Positions 25,087 to 43,565 of a stretch of 64,000 nucleotides of DNA are shown here, one piece after another (the stretch's first letter is position 1; each line of letters begins with the position of its first letter). Made by a program: the position numbers and the translations under genes. The notes under the pieces are model-generated. The model was not told where the DNA came from, searched no databases, and saw only the letters and a program-made list of their open reading frames with translations. The stretch comes from Baylisascaris procyonis (lineage: Eukaryota; Nematoda; Chromadorea; Rhabditida; Ascarididae), in assembly GCA_037389465.1 (NCBI GenBank), contig JAZARR010000171.1, forward strand, positions 1,054,001 through 1,118,000, written 5' to 3'.

Positions 25087-28000
25087 AATTTAATGTGATT
25101 TCACATAATTTCAGAAATCCCTAGTGGAGATGCTCATCTCGTTTAGTGATTTTTTTTTTTTTTTTTTTGAAAGGTTGATACCTTCAAAACTTTTCACCAT
25201 TTTTTCCCCCGAAAATCTCTTTTCAGGAAGAAATTTTGCACTGCTTGCTACAATTTTCCCTTGTCAAAAAATTTACGATTTCTTAAGTGCAATTGGCGAA
25301 TGACTAAACAATGCATCTTACATTTCTTTAATCTTAATTTATTGCTAAGATAGTCAAAAAAAAAGTCTTACAGAAAGACTTCTGTTCATGAATTTACGTG
25401 AGGAAATTTTTTACTGCTATAATATTAAAAAAAAAAAAAAAATCATATACTTACTGAAGCTGTATGTATAACTTCGATAAAGCTAACGAATTTTCTATTT
25501 TCATTTAAAAATTGAAAAAATCTCTTAGTCGTTCGCTTCATTAGTTTGGTTAATGGAGATGACCTTTAATTAAAATCCTATTCACTATTTTTTTGCAATT
25601 AGCATATTATTTTAATGATTGGAAAGCGGATTAAATTTCACATTCGTTGATGCTTGATCAGATAATTACTTATTGATGAGTAACTCCTTAGATCCATGCG
25701 AAATCTTTGATAGTCACATTTTTGAATATTGCTATTAGCCATAGAAATCTATCAATTCATCTTAGATTTTTGTAAGTGCTGCAAAATATTTGAATTTTAG
25801 AAAATATGTGGCGCAATTTATAAGCTTAAAATGCTGCAAAAATTCATGTAAATAGTCCACAAAATGTCTCTGTTAAATTTAACATGCAAAGATCTTATTG
25901 TTATTTGATCGTGTGTTCAGTCAATCCAATTCTATCTAACATTGCATTAATCGATGAAAACATTTTCTCAACGTTTTACATCATCTGAGGGCCAATCCAT
26001 TCAAAAACGCGCTGAATCTTATTTCGACGTTGCAAATCCAATAAGTATCTGTCTATTTGCGTTTAGCAAAAGATCCGTTTCTAGCATTTCGTTGGATCGA
26101 TCGTTTCATATTCAGATGCGAAATTCATCTACGATAGGGATTTCTACAATGTTTCAAAAAATACCTCTCCTCAGCAGCAAAAAAAAAAAAAAAAACATCT
26201 ATTCTCACTAGCACCTTAAATACAAGAACGACAAGAATGATATACGAATTAAATTATAGACAACAATTTCGTCTTGATAAATAGGATTTCATTTTTATGC
26301 TTTACGCTTTGTTGATAAGACTTCTTCACGTAAAAATTGGCCAATTACCTAAAAATAATGCAACAAAATCCTTTAAATTTTCATTTATTTCATACTTTCA
26401 CATAGAAATAAGTATCTTCATTATCTTTTCATTTATATTTAGTTGCTAACCAATTATCGCATCTTTTTTTTTCTTATCGGAGTATTATTTGAGTCTCTTA
26501 TATAAACTTTTTTTTTTTTTGATTTAGTAAATAGTTGTCAATTATTGAGATTAGAATCTATAGTAAACGAGAATTTAAAATTTCATTTATTCAAAAACAT
26601 TTTTATTTGAAGATTTCAATCTTTAAAATTGCTAGGAAAAAGTCGTTTAAAGGCTTTTTTCTGGCGTTGAAAAATACTTTGTGGAATGTAATCTATGGAT
26701 TTGCGCGAAAGAACAATTCTGAACCGTTATGCTCAATGATTCTCTTTTCCCATAGATAAGTATAAGTTATTCGTGCTCTAAAATTCCTCAGTTGAAGAGT
26801 TTTTTTTTTGGGAGAGAGATGAAAAAATTTTTAACCGAAAACGATGAACGAGAATCATGAAAAAATTCTGTTAAATTACCTAAAAGGAGCCGATCATTTA
26901 TCTATTCACTAAATCTACTTACTTTTTTGGGAAATAAAAATCTATTAAAGAAAATAATCTTTTGCATTTGATGATCTACAGTGTATAGACGATATAAATG
27001 TATTGCGTAAATGTGTTATAATTTTTTTTACGTATGTGTTATACTTTTTTTGCGTATTTGTGTTATAAGTTTATGAATAAATGTGCATCAGTAATGATAG
27101 TATGTGTTTAGATGTGAAGCATAAAGAGACGAAAAAGTCAATATCTAGCAATACTAACGCAAATAATCCCCCCTCAAATATTTTATTTAAAGTTCACGAA
27201 AGTGGATTTCTATTTAGGATAATAGTGCATTAGAATAGCGCAAATTGAAGAACCAAAAAAAAAAAAAAAGAAACGCAAAGGAAAAATTTTGCCTCTCAAT
27301 TCACAGCGAAACGTTTCCGTCGTTGCTTTTCACTTTACTCAATGATTCTTTTATCGGGTGTTTTTTTTTCTTTCTTCCGCTCTCTATTCACTGCTGAAGG
27401 GCTAGAAAACTTAAAATGAATCGATACACTAAAGGGGACAGAGCCAACTCTAACTAACATCCTCGGAGTTTGTTGAAAGAGCCACAATCGTTGCGCTAAG
27501 CTGTCATTTTCGTTACCCCACAATAGTGCTCATATAATTTCGATAGCTATTGAGGAAAAATTTCCTTACGATCCAGAAATTTCAAAAATCAAAGAAAAGA
27601 TTCCTATGGGTATTCATCCATGATCCAGAAAAGTTCAAATATTAACTTGATATTGTAATAATCGCGAATACCTGCATAACCTCAGCAATATTTTCTCATA
27701 ATAACCCAATAAAAGCAAGCGTATTCAAAAATTGCTCGAAGTGAATAAAGACATATCTATTTATTAATTGCTTTCGAAAGCATGTAATACAGACATAAAA
27801 CAAACATCGGCGATATGTGGGATATTCATCAATTCATCAAATAACCACAATCGATTAATCAAGATTTGATATTCAAAAATCTATCAAATGGTTTCTCAAG
27901 ATTTTATTCATCATCATGTAAAAATTCGAAGAATTTGATCACTTCTCTCTAAGTTATAACGCTGCATTTAACGCATCGCATCATCGTAGATTTTTAGCTG

Positions 28001-28991
28001 CAATAGAAGAAATATATCGGATTATTTAGTGTTTAATGTTTCGTTGATTAAAAATGAAATGATTTCTTCGGGGAAAAAAAATGAAGAGATGAAAAGATAA
28101 ATGTTGTCAACTGAAGCAAAACTTTATGAAGTTAGTATAATATGGAGCTTAAATTTGAATTTCACTTAATGACGTCATTTAATTGTATTGTCGAAATTTG
28201 TCAAAACAAAGATACATTAACTAATAATGTTCTCCTTGCATTGCAAAGTTTACATATGCAAATTAGTTATCACCTTTATAGATCAATAATTCATCAATAC
28301 ATGATCACTTAGAGCGAACGATCACGCTATAGTGCCTATTCGAATCCGTTTTTAAAAGTTATAATTAAATTTTATTTCTTTTTGCATATTTCAATAAATT
28401 GTTTTATATTTTTGAATAATTTGATTAAAAACAAATATACGCATATTTAAATAAATATTTATAGAATTCGCCAAATAAAGTTATAGAATTATATAAAAAA
28501 CAATGAAAGTAGAAGAAATTCTATGAATAGCGTCATATCGTGAACGGCATTGAACGTTTATTCGACTGACTATTCGATGAGGCGAAGGATATGCCAAAAT
28601 AAGAACGAACTCTCTTCAACCATTTTAGCAAGCCTCTCTCCAATCACCATCCCTTCCTTACCTTCCTTACCCCTTCCCTTACCTCTTCTTCATAATACCC
28701 ACCTATAATTAACACCTATAGTCGCATACTATGTTAAAACACCTCAATTTTATTGCAATGTTATGAGCAACGCTATAGTGCTGTTGCATGAAAATGAGCG
28801 TTCAACCATCAACAACTGCAGCGGTATTTTTTTCTTTCATTTCAAAACGCTTACCGTATCCGCATTCGTTATGAATGCTCAGCACAAATGCGAATGGACG
28901 AGTTCTTTTTTTTGAATATTATAAGGAAATATTTGCATATGAGAAAGTAGAACTCATTTCGCACGAATAAAATCGTTTATTCCCAATACAG
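25087..28991. other. AT-rich stretch without a confident gene
   Basis: Only short frames with long Lys/Phe runs from A and T tracts. I see no conserved domain or convincing exon chain. CRE-like TGACGTCA occurs at 28,170, and a C/T-rich block lies at 28,645-28,690. Confidence 0.5.
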
Positions 28992-29293
28992 GATTGCCAA
29001 AAGCGCCTTATTGCACTTTTCATTTACCAGAAATTCCTTATTGCATTTATCATTTCTTCACAACAACATGCAAAATGCAAAATGCAAAAGAACACGTTAC
29101 AATGACGTCATATTTATGCGTATACATGAGTATGCATCTATTTAAACATATAAATGGCCTTTTTAGTTCGCTAACAGCAAAGAAATTCGTTAAATGTAAT
29201 GTTTACAATGAGGGTATATCTGCAATAAGTTGCGCCGTCCTTTTTTCCCTATTAGTCTCCCAGAACATGGCATGTCTGTTGTCATGGGAATAA
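28992..29293 (+). CDS. Candidate terminal exon, Cys-containing
   Basis: An acceptor (CAATACAG, ending 28,991) opens a frame of 99 codons to TAA at 29,291. It starts with PKAPYCTFHLPEIPYCIYHF, which contains an internal echo (PYCTFHL / PYCIYHF), and it has several further cysteines. Entry in phase 1 would join the signal-peptide exon at 24,238-24,322 without breaking the frame, giving a secreted protein of about 128 aa. That match could be chance (one in three). Part of the frame is the simple repeat ATGCAAAATGCAAAATGCAA. Function unknown. Confidence 0.25.
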
Positions 29294-31691
29294 CTGAACT
29301 GCGCCTAACTACCTGATTGTTACGTAATACATAAAACTCGACTGAAGTAATTTCTGTGCTTGGTATATCGTTCTTTATAGACCACAGAGGAATTAGTTAG
29401 GAAGAAATAAGCAGAAGTAAAGTAGGTTGAATTTTTATAACATGACTTCGATATAACACCAACAGAACCTCATACGCTTTACTACAGACAAATTTGACTA
29501 GAGTTCACATTTCCGGATTGACCAAGTCCCATTCGAAGCTTTTTTAGGTCTGTCTCTAACAAAATTCAATTCGTCTACTATTTTTTTCCAGCCACTCCGC
29601 GTCACTTCATATCATTGATGAGTTGGGTTATGCGCTTTTTAGATACCAATGAATATAGTGGAATATTGTTGTTTTTCGACTCTTGCGTCGATCGCCGAGA
29701 ATAAGCTATTAGCAGATTACGGGATTGAGACGTATCCCCTTGGAGTGCCGCGTATTGTGTCGTTTTGATTGACTCCATGGTGAAGGTGCTCTTATGGATC
29801 AGAAAATATATCTCCTGAAAAGAAGCTCAAGCAACGATGAACGTGCACCAGAATCTCGAGGGACGTCGAAGGGAGGAAGCAGGAGAACTCACAGCAGATA
29901 TCGCATAATCTCTGTGCCATAATAAATAGGAAGTAAGAGTTAACTGGGCGAAGAGAAATTAAGCAACGATGGCCTTAATTTCTGAGAAAAATTTGAAAAA
30001 GTTTTTTTCGACAAGCTAGAACGAGAAACACTTTCACAATCCACTTATATCGATTAATCGGTGTCATAAATTGCCAACATGCGTAGATTATCAATAATCT
30101 TAGCAGTTGCAAAGAAGGGCTTCATAAAACATGAGTGGAAATGCATTTATATTTCATCATCAAAAAGCGAATGCTATCACTAATCTTCCAAAAAAAAAAG
30201 ACTAGCGTATTACATTAAATCTTTTTTATTACTTTATATCTTTTTTCTATTACTTTATATTTACATTTCTTTTTTTAATTCAATTTAGTTCATGAAATTA
30301 TATCAATGATATGTAAGGATGCGTAATGAGTCGTGTTGGCGCGATCCAGCTGATTGTAAGATGGAAGTTGGGTCGATGTAAAGTGTGATGAGACTTGACT
30401 ATAAAATAGGCACAACTTTTAGCCATTTGATCACTGATAATTTCTATCGAATTTTATAGATTAAATTCGGTATGAAACTTGAATTGAAGCAGCACTATAA
30501 GGTGGGACTCTTAGAAGCGAAATTTCATAAGTCTAGCTTCAACAATTTCAGAGCTGAAACTACCTACATACATATAAACACACAGAAAAGATCATGTGTT
30601 TATTTAGTGTGCAGCTCTATAAAATTAATGATTTGTATATGATGATCTACGAATGTTTTGATCTATCTTAATATTGAAGTGGAAATTAAAAGCGTTGGAT
30701 TATTTCATTCAAGTTGGTGTCTGCTTTCCTGACAAACTTATCGCTAGTTTATTGGCTTGATGGCCTAACGAATCTGTGGTTGCTATAATAAGCAACGTCA
30801 ACGTATAGCAAAGATTCTGCCAACACGAATCACCGGCGTCTCAGTCCTAGTTGAGGCCCCGATGACTTTCGGAGCAACCCCTCGAGTGAGGGCCTTTCAA
30901 TTTGAGGAGTTCTGACATAATTTCTGTCGGAAGCCAAGTTTAGCATGCCTACAAGTTTAATCATTTTCCATTCATAGATATGTAAACGATCGAGTTCCTC
31001 ATTTACCTGCACTAACTCATTTGCATATTAACAAGTGATTCATTTAGCAGTTGTTTATATATCAAAAAATAAGTGAAATAAATGAATAATGTGTCTTCTC
31101 TATGAGGATCGATCGATGAATACTTATTTATTCCTATGCTACTGATTTGCATATTTAATTAAAACCCACTCTATCACCGTCTATTTAATCGTTGATGGAC
31201 TTCTCAACGAGTAATCAATATTTCAAAACATTCCCCAATAGTGACTACAACATTACTTCTAAATGATGTTACAAATTATTCACTATTAACTATCAATTTA
31301 TTTATAGTATTTTGAAATTAGCAATGAAACGGAAAAGATGGGTAAAAGTTACCCAAAAGGGTCAATGTGATCAATTGCTGAGGGAATCAGTGAGGTCAAC
31401 GAGATCTATGCTGATCGGACGCTTATCGAAGTGGGCAATGCCTCTATTCCTCCTCCATCACTCAGCATAGCTTGTTGTTTTCTTCAGCGCGCATTTCGTC
31501 CATTCGTTTTTTTCTTGCTGACCCATCGAATAACGCCGTTACTCTGACTCAAAGTGGCGTTGCGCTCTGCTTCCAATCTTTGCTTTCTTCTCCCTCAGCA
31601 AATGTTCTTTACCTATTTATGTTCCATATCTTGTGATAGCATTTATCCTTGACTATAAAACTATTGGTTATTTTATTTGAAAAAAAATTTG

Positions 31692-31700
<9 letters not shown>

Positions 31701-31729
<29 letters not shown>
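31701..31729. repeat. (TA)n microsatellite
   Basis: About 14 TA units. Confidence 0.9.
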
Positions 31730-31731
<2 letters not shown>

Positions 31732-32259
31732 TTATTTAAATTACTTCTAGTGGATTCTATGAGAAATAATTGGGATTTAATCAAAACTAGTGTAAATTGA
31801 CGAAATGCACTACTTCATGAACCGTATCTCATAAGTATGTGGGCTAGTGCTTGAAAATAGCTATCTTCTCCATCTATGATTTAGATATCCTGACCTCATA
31901 GTCAAAATAAAAGACTGGCTTGTTAATTTTTCTCATTTCTAATGAAAATGTGGTTTTTGGCATTCACTTTAAACTAAGATCAGCAAACTAAATCGAATCA
32001 GAAACCGTCATTGAATTGGCTCCGCATTTTGCTTGCTCATACCTGGCACGTTGTTAGATAGTAAATCCTAAATAATGTCATTTGATATGAAAATGCAAGG
32101 AAATTGAATTATTTCATCATTGCGTAAGTTCAAAAAAATAAATAAAACAAATTTCACCAATTCATTTCTGTGCAAATGAAATGCAAAAACCATAGCACTT
32201 ACAACCAAAAATTATTATTTGAATGAAAATTTTCTACCTATTTAGATTGTTCGTTGAAG

Positions 32260-32262
<3 letters not shown>

Positions 32263-32327
<65 letters not shown>
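32263..32327. repeat. (TA)n microsatellite
   Basis: About 32 TA units. Confidence 0.95.
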
Positions 32328-32328
<1 letters not shown>

Positions 32329-33485
32329 TTGACTTATTTCCTGAACACTAACCCTTGTAATTTACTAATATTTAGCTAGTTGGAATAAAAATTATATAAG
32401 AGATTAGCCAAATAAATTCTCTATCGTCAAATTTTTATCTTAAAAGTTCGTAGCGAATTTTTTTTTCTTTGGTTTTTTAGATGAAACGATACGTTATTGA
32501 ATGGCGCCAATGATGATTTTTCACGATTTGCTCTAATCGCGCATATCGTCTGCTATCAAGCACTTTAAGATTCTAGGCGCTGAGAAAATTGATGATGAGC
32601 AATGAGAGAGAATGCATGATATGGAAGATATTTTATAAATTACAAATTTTTATAGTGATCTTATCGTTTTTAATTTAATTCGATTTTTTTTTTATTTTTT
32701 TGAAAATATTTTTGCATAAAATTAGCAATTTAATTTTCATTTTTTTTTTAAATTTAAACATGTTTTTCAATCATAGAAATATTAGAAAAATATTCAAAAT
32801 TATCCAACATTACAGTTTGTGAGCGTCGAAAAAAAATTTTTGATTTTTATTTTATTTGTATTCATTTTTTTCTAATCGGAAAAAAAACTCTCATTAAGAT
32901 GATTCATCACTTAATAGTTGCTCAATAATACAAGCATTGCAAATATAATACAAGCATTGCAATTGCAATGAGACATTGCAAAGAATATCTTAGAAGCGTG
33001 CCATATGTTTGTGAATATTTATTTTTGTAATTTATAAACGGTATTGAATTGAAATATTATCGGACAAAAATTGCCGACTGCAATACAACTCAATCGAGCA
33101 ATCGAGAATATTTCATTAAGAAGAGCCAACAAGTAAAATATCATTTCGAATCTCATTTAAATGATCGAATTTCGTTTTGAATTTCATTAATTGTTTTAAG
33201 TTGCATTGAATATTTCGAAAATATTCCCACCAACTTTTCGAACAAATCGAATGCGTTGTTTCTCATCAATATTTTTTGTCCCCTATGTTGTGCTCACAAC
33301 AGTATGAAGATAATCGTAAGAATTATGCATAATAAAGTTAAATTTTTTTTTACTCATCAGCGAGGGAATCTTCCCGATTGCACACATAGAATTCATTAAC
33401 ATTGCCACTTATTTTTATTTCAAATCACTTCAATCCAACTTGTTGATGTGTTCTGTTTATCACTCGTATCAGCCGATAAACATTT

Positions 33486-33652
33486 CTTCTATTTTATAAC
33501 ATTTTTGGCCATATTATGACCAGTTCTTTCATCCATTTTTAGCCAGAATCTTCTCAATCATATCAGTCTGCATGCACCTCTTCTATTCTGCATTATTTTT
33601 GGCCCTTTATGGCCAGTTTCTTCCGCCTATTTTTTTAACCAGAATCTTCTCT
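33486..33652. repeat. 94-bp tandem duplication
   Basis: Two diverged copies, beginning CTTCTATT at 33,486 and 33,580, share TTTTTGGCC, a GACCAG/GGCCAG element and CCAGAATCTTCTC at matching offsets. Small insertions and deletions separate them. No function is visible. Confidence 0.7.
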
Positions 33653-35020
33653 AAGTGCAAATGTGACGCCTACTTTGGCTAAAAATTGGTCTTAATCGGT
33701 TCATCATTAGTTTATTCGAATGAACTTTTTTGAATTTTTTCTAACTAGTCGAATTCTTCTATAGTTATGAAGATTTTACTGAAAAATTCATCAATTTTAT
33801 TCGTTCGTTTCAAAGAGGAGGATCAATTTCTATGAGCTAGGTGCTTGTTTTACTCTATTTGTCGATGTTTGCTGATATCGATTTTTAATGGCTATGAGTC
33901 ATTTTTTTGCTTGCCAGTTTTTTTTTTAAATTTTTTTGTCGGTTTTTAAAATTTTGTCGGTTTCTCGGAAATTTAATCAGCTTTCGAGTCTCAGAATTGG
34001 TCGGTTTTTTCTAAACCTTAATTTTGATTTTTCTATTGATTATCTCAATTCTTGACTAATTTTGCCAATAGTTTTAACGTTCAATTTATTCTAATTTTTT
34101 GAAATATTTCCACAAAACTCCTTGAAAACTTGTTGAAGATTTTAAAAATTGGAATAAACGCTGCCCTTCTCACTAATCTAAAGATTATTGGATGAATGAA
34201 AAGCAATAAACACTTGAAGGTAGATTTATCTTGCCTTATAAGAACAAATTATTGGGGCATTTCAATAAAAATTTTATAGGTGGCAATGCTTGGTTTATCG
34301 ATGTATATAGTTTCTATAATAGTGGCGATTTTTCGATGGTAATATTATTGGCAGTGGTTTTTTTGTACAACCACTATACTTATAAGTTCTATCTTATGCT
34401 GAATAAATTTAGTTTTCTCATTGAAACTTTCAGGCGAACGTAAAAATGATTTGAATTTTTTATTGAATTTGCCTCTTTCTTCTTTCTTATTGAAATGTGC
34501 TTTCCTTTTGAGTTACCTTATTGCTTCATAGTATCGTGTAAACAGCGCATACATTGCATACTTTTTTTTTTATTTCAATCGATGCTTTGCGTCATACAAG
34601 AAGTGCAAATATGCACCGATTCGTTTCGTTAGTCGTCGCTCCTATATTCGCATCATTATCTGAATCCATCGTCGATTTGTCGGATCCGCTGCTTCGTTAA
34701 TAATTCGGTATTTGCCACTACCTCGATATTCAAATTTAAGTCGCGAAGGGGTGATAGTGCATTGACATTTCTCATCATATAGTAAATCTTTAGCTTTTAT
34801 GTTCTAGTGAATCGTTGATGATGTATATTTGGCGTTTTTAATTATATAAATTGTAGTAACTATAGCCAGATTTATGTGTAACATTTTTGATTTTAATATA
34901 TTCTTCGTCCATATTCATAAAATTCTTTATAGAAGTGGGAATTGATTTCGAAAATTTATGCTCGGATGCTACAATGGATGATTCGGAGGGATTTATGATT
35001 CCAAATACGGATAAGGTTCG

Positions 35021-41800
<6,780 letters not shown>

Positions 41801-42669
41801 TTTCGCTGTTTTTTTTTTTTTTTAATTCCCCATCTTTGAAATGCTCTTCATGACCCTTTTTCTCGCTCTCTTCCATCTCATCAATTATGTCGATGTCGGA
41901 GTTTGCTAAAATCGACCAAATATAAAAAAAAAAATCATTTAGAATTTACGCAAAAATCATCTGCAATTTATGCAAAAATTATAGAAAAAAATTCAAATTT
42001 TCTCAATTTCTTTTTTTTCATTTTTTTCAATTTTTCTTAAATTTCTCCCATATTAGCATTCATTTTATTGTTCAGAAAATTTTTCACTTGTTCTCTTGTT
42101 TATTGCTAATATCGATTATTTTTTTATTCGTTCCGAATTTTTCTGGTGTGTTTCTCATGGTTATTTCCAGCATTATTACAGTCAATATTTGCTCATATCA
42201 TTTAATTTATACTTTGTCATTTTATTCGCTTATTTTTTTAGCCTCTTTTGTTTTCTCTTTTATAAAACTGCCATCGTTTACCTCGTTTATTGATTGGTTT
42301 TTTATTTATTTTGCTCATTATATATGGTGCTATTCACCGTGAAATGAAAGTTTTATCAGTGATTATAGAGATGCATAGTATTGTGCAATAAGTGGTTATC
42401 AGTTCCTTTTGAGGTTTTTTTTTGTTTTGGAGAGGAGAGTGAAGGGGGGGGGTGGAAATTTGCATAATTTTTTGAGATGCTCACCGCAACTGAATCCCAT
42501 AATTCTTTTCTTATTATGAAATTTTCATATTCACACCTCGCACAACCAACATACAGTATCAGTATTAGAGTGTTGGGTCTTTCTTTTCTCTAAGTACAAC
42601 TTTTTTTGACGATGCTTCATGTTATCAGGATGTAGTGTCATGGTAAAGAATGAGAGCAAATAGATAAAA

Positions 42670-42722
42670 TGACGTCATAAGAGACAAAGAATGACGTCAT
42701 AAAAGACGAAAGAATGACGTCA
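42670..42722 (+). promoter_or_regulatory. Cluster of three perfect CRE sites (TGACGTCA)
   Basis: Exact TGACGTCA at 42,670-42,677, 42,692-42,699 and 42,715-42,722, spaced 22 and 23 bases (about two helical turns), in similar AGA(A)ATGACGTCA context. This is the consensus for CREB/ATF-type bZIP dimers. The last site is 79 bases before the ATG of the small ORF at 42,801, so it could be that gene's promoter. The regular spacing also suggests local duplication. Confidence 0.6.
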
Positions 42723-42800
42723 CCCTTTATTTTTATTTCCACGCTTGAAATTAAATGGCACATTTCTTGATAGCATTTCGGCTGTGCCATATCGACGCAG

Positions 42801-43016
42801 ATGATGGGTATTATGTGTTTGTTATCTCTTATACGGTATAGTGCACGCGCCTATATTAACATGAATCCTCTATGGATCGAAGGAATATATGATAGGATCG
42901 CCTTCTACAAAGCGGAAGAACTAGGAATGGGGGAGGGGATGCATATTCGCCCATACTCTCAACCATACTGGTTACTTCTGGAAATTATCAATCAAGAAAG
43001 AGAAAAGTATATGTAA
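42801..43016 (+). CDS. Small protein, 71 aa, unknown function
   Basis: ATG at 42,801 directly follows an acceptor-like CGACGCAG, and the frame ends TAA at 43,014-43,016. The start MMGIMCLLSLIRYSARAYIN resembles a signal anchor or mitochondrial presequence (hydrophobic and basic, no acid). The rest is a mixed globular-type sequence with NPLWIEGIYDRIAFYKAEEL and SQPYWLLLEIINQEREKY. AATAAA lies 99 bases downstream and three CRE sites lie just upstream. It could also be the terminal exon of a longer gene, or continue by a donor at 43,012 (TAT|GTAAAT, phase 2) into 43,335. No family is recognised. It lies 1 kb after the FLYWCH gene on the same strand. Confidence 0.5.
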   Translation: MMGIMCLLSLIRYSARAYINMNPLWIEGIYDRIAFYKAEELGMGEGMHIRPYSQPYWLLLEIINQEREKYM

Positions 43017-43114
43017 ATTTTTTTTAATATATTTATAAAAGGCTTATATTTGAAATTTCCATCGTAAAGATTTGTTGAAAGAATTTTCACATTATAAAAA
43101 AAAAAGTTTCTTTC

Positions 43115-43120
43115 AATAAA
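43115..43120 (+). terminator. Poly(A) signal after the small 42.8-kb gene
   Basis: AATAAA, 99 bases after the stop at 43,016, at the point where the + strand changes from T-rich to A-rich. Confidence 0.45.
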
Positions 43121-43334
43121 AATAAGCGAATGAAATCAAATGTTATAAATAATGAAAAATAAAAATAAAAAAGTAATAAACAACAAAAGAAATAAAAAAT
43201 CTCGTTGATACAATATTTATAAATTAAATTGTAACTGTAGAAAAAAATGTTAATTATTGCTTACCACTGTAGCAAACAAATATCAACATTTGCTTGCTAA
43301 TTAAAAATTAGATCACTGTATAATTTATGATCAG

Positions 43335-43565
43335 TTCATCGGAAAATGCTATCGTTATTGTCAGCCGGCTGGAAATATCTATCCAGTTTACACCAAACAA
43401 GCCCCAAGCCCAACGGACACGGATTCAAATTTTAGACCGCCATGGATTTGTTTAAAAGGCACGCTCGCATTGCGTTCTCGTTCCTCGGCAAGGAAGATTC
43501 CTCATCCTTCAGACAAACAGCCATCGGAAGAAGGCGTCGTTCTTCAATTTATGGAGCTATCTTGA
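43335..43565 (+). CDS. Candidate exon, unknown product
   Basis: After an acceptor-like TTATGATCAG (ending 43,334) one frame runs 76 codons to TGA at 43,563-43,565. It includes FIGKCYRYCQPAGNIYPVYT and a basic Ser/Pro-rich tail. The frame that would fit the donor at 43,012 is a different one; it starts SSENAIVIVSRLEISIQ and stops after about 40 codons. Two protein-like frames over the same bases make either call unsafe. Confidence 0.2.
   Translation, partial: FIGKCYRYCQPAGNIYPVYTKQAPSPTDTDSNFRPPWICLKGTLALRSRSSARKIPHPSDKQPSEEGVVLQFMELS

Larger units (their letters stand above)
29294..34973. other. AT-rich stretch without a confident gene
   Basis: No gene can be supported. It contains two TA microsatellites and a 94-bp tandem duplication (listed separately). 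It also has a - strand frame at 30,830-31,012 with fairly complex composition but no ATG at its start and no recognisable domain. A + frame at 34,261-34,334 lies between acceptor-like and donor-like sites and might belong to the gene at 35 kb. Confidence 0.5.

Noticed and set aside
29592..29660. Acceptor followed by a frame with HIIDELGYALF, reminiscent of the Walker B region of MutS proteins
   Set aside because: The match is limited to a few residues, the frame stops at once, and no other MutS motif or exon is nearby.
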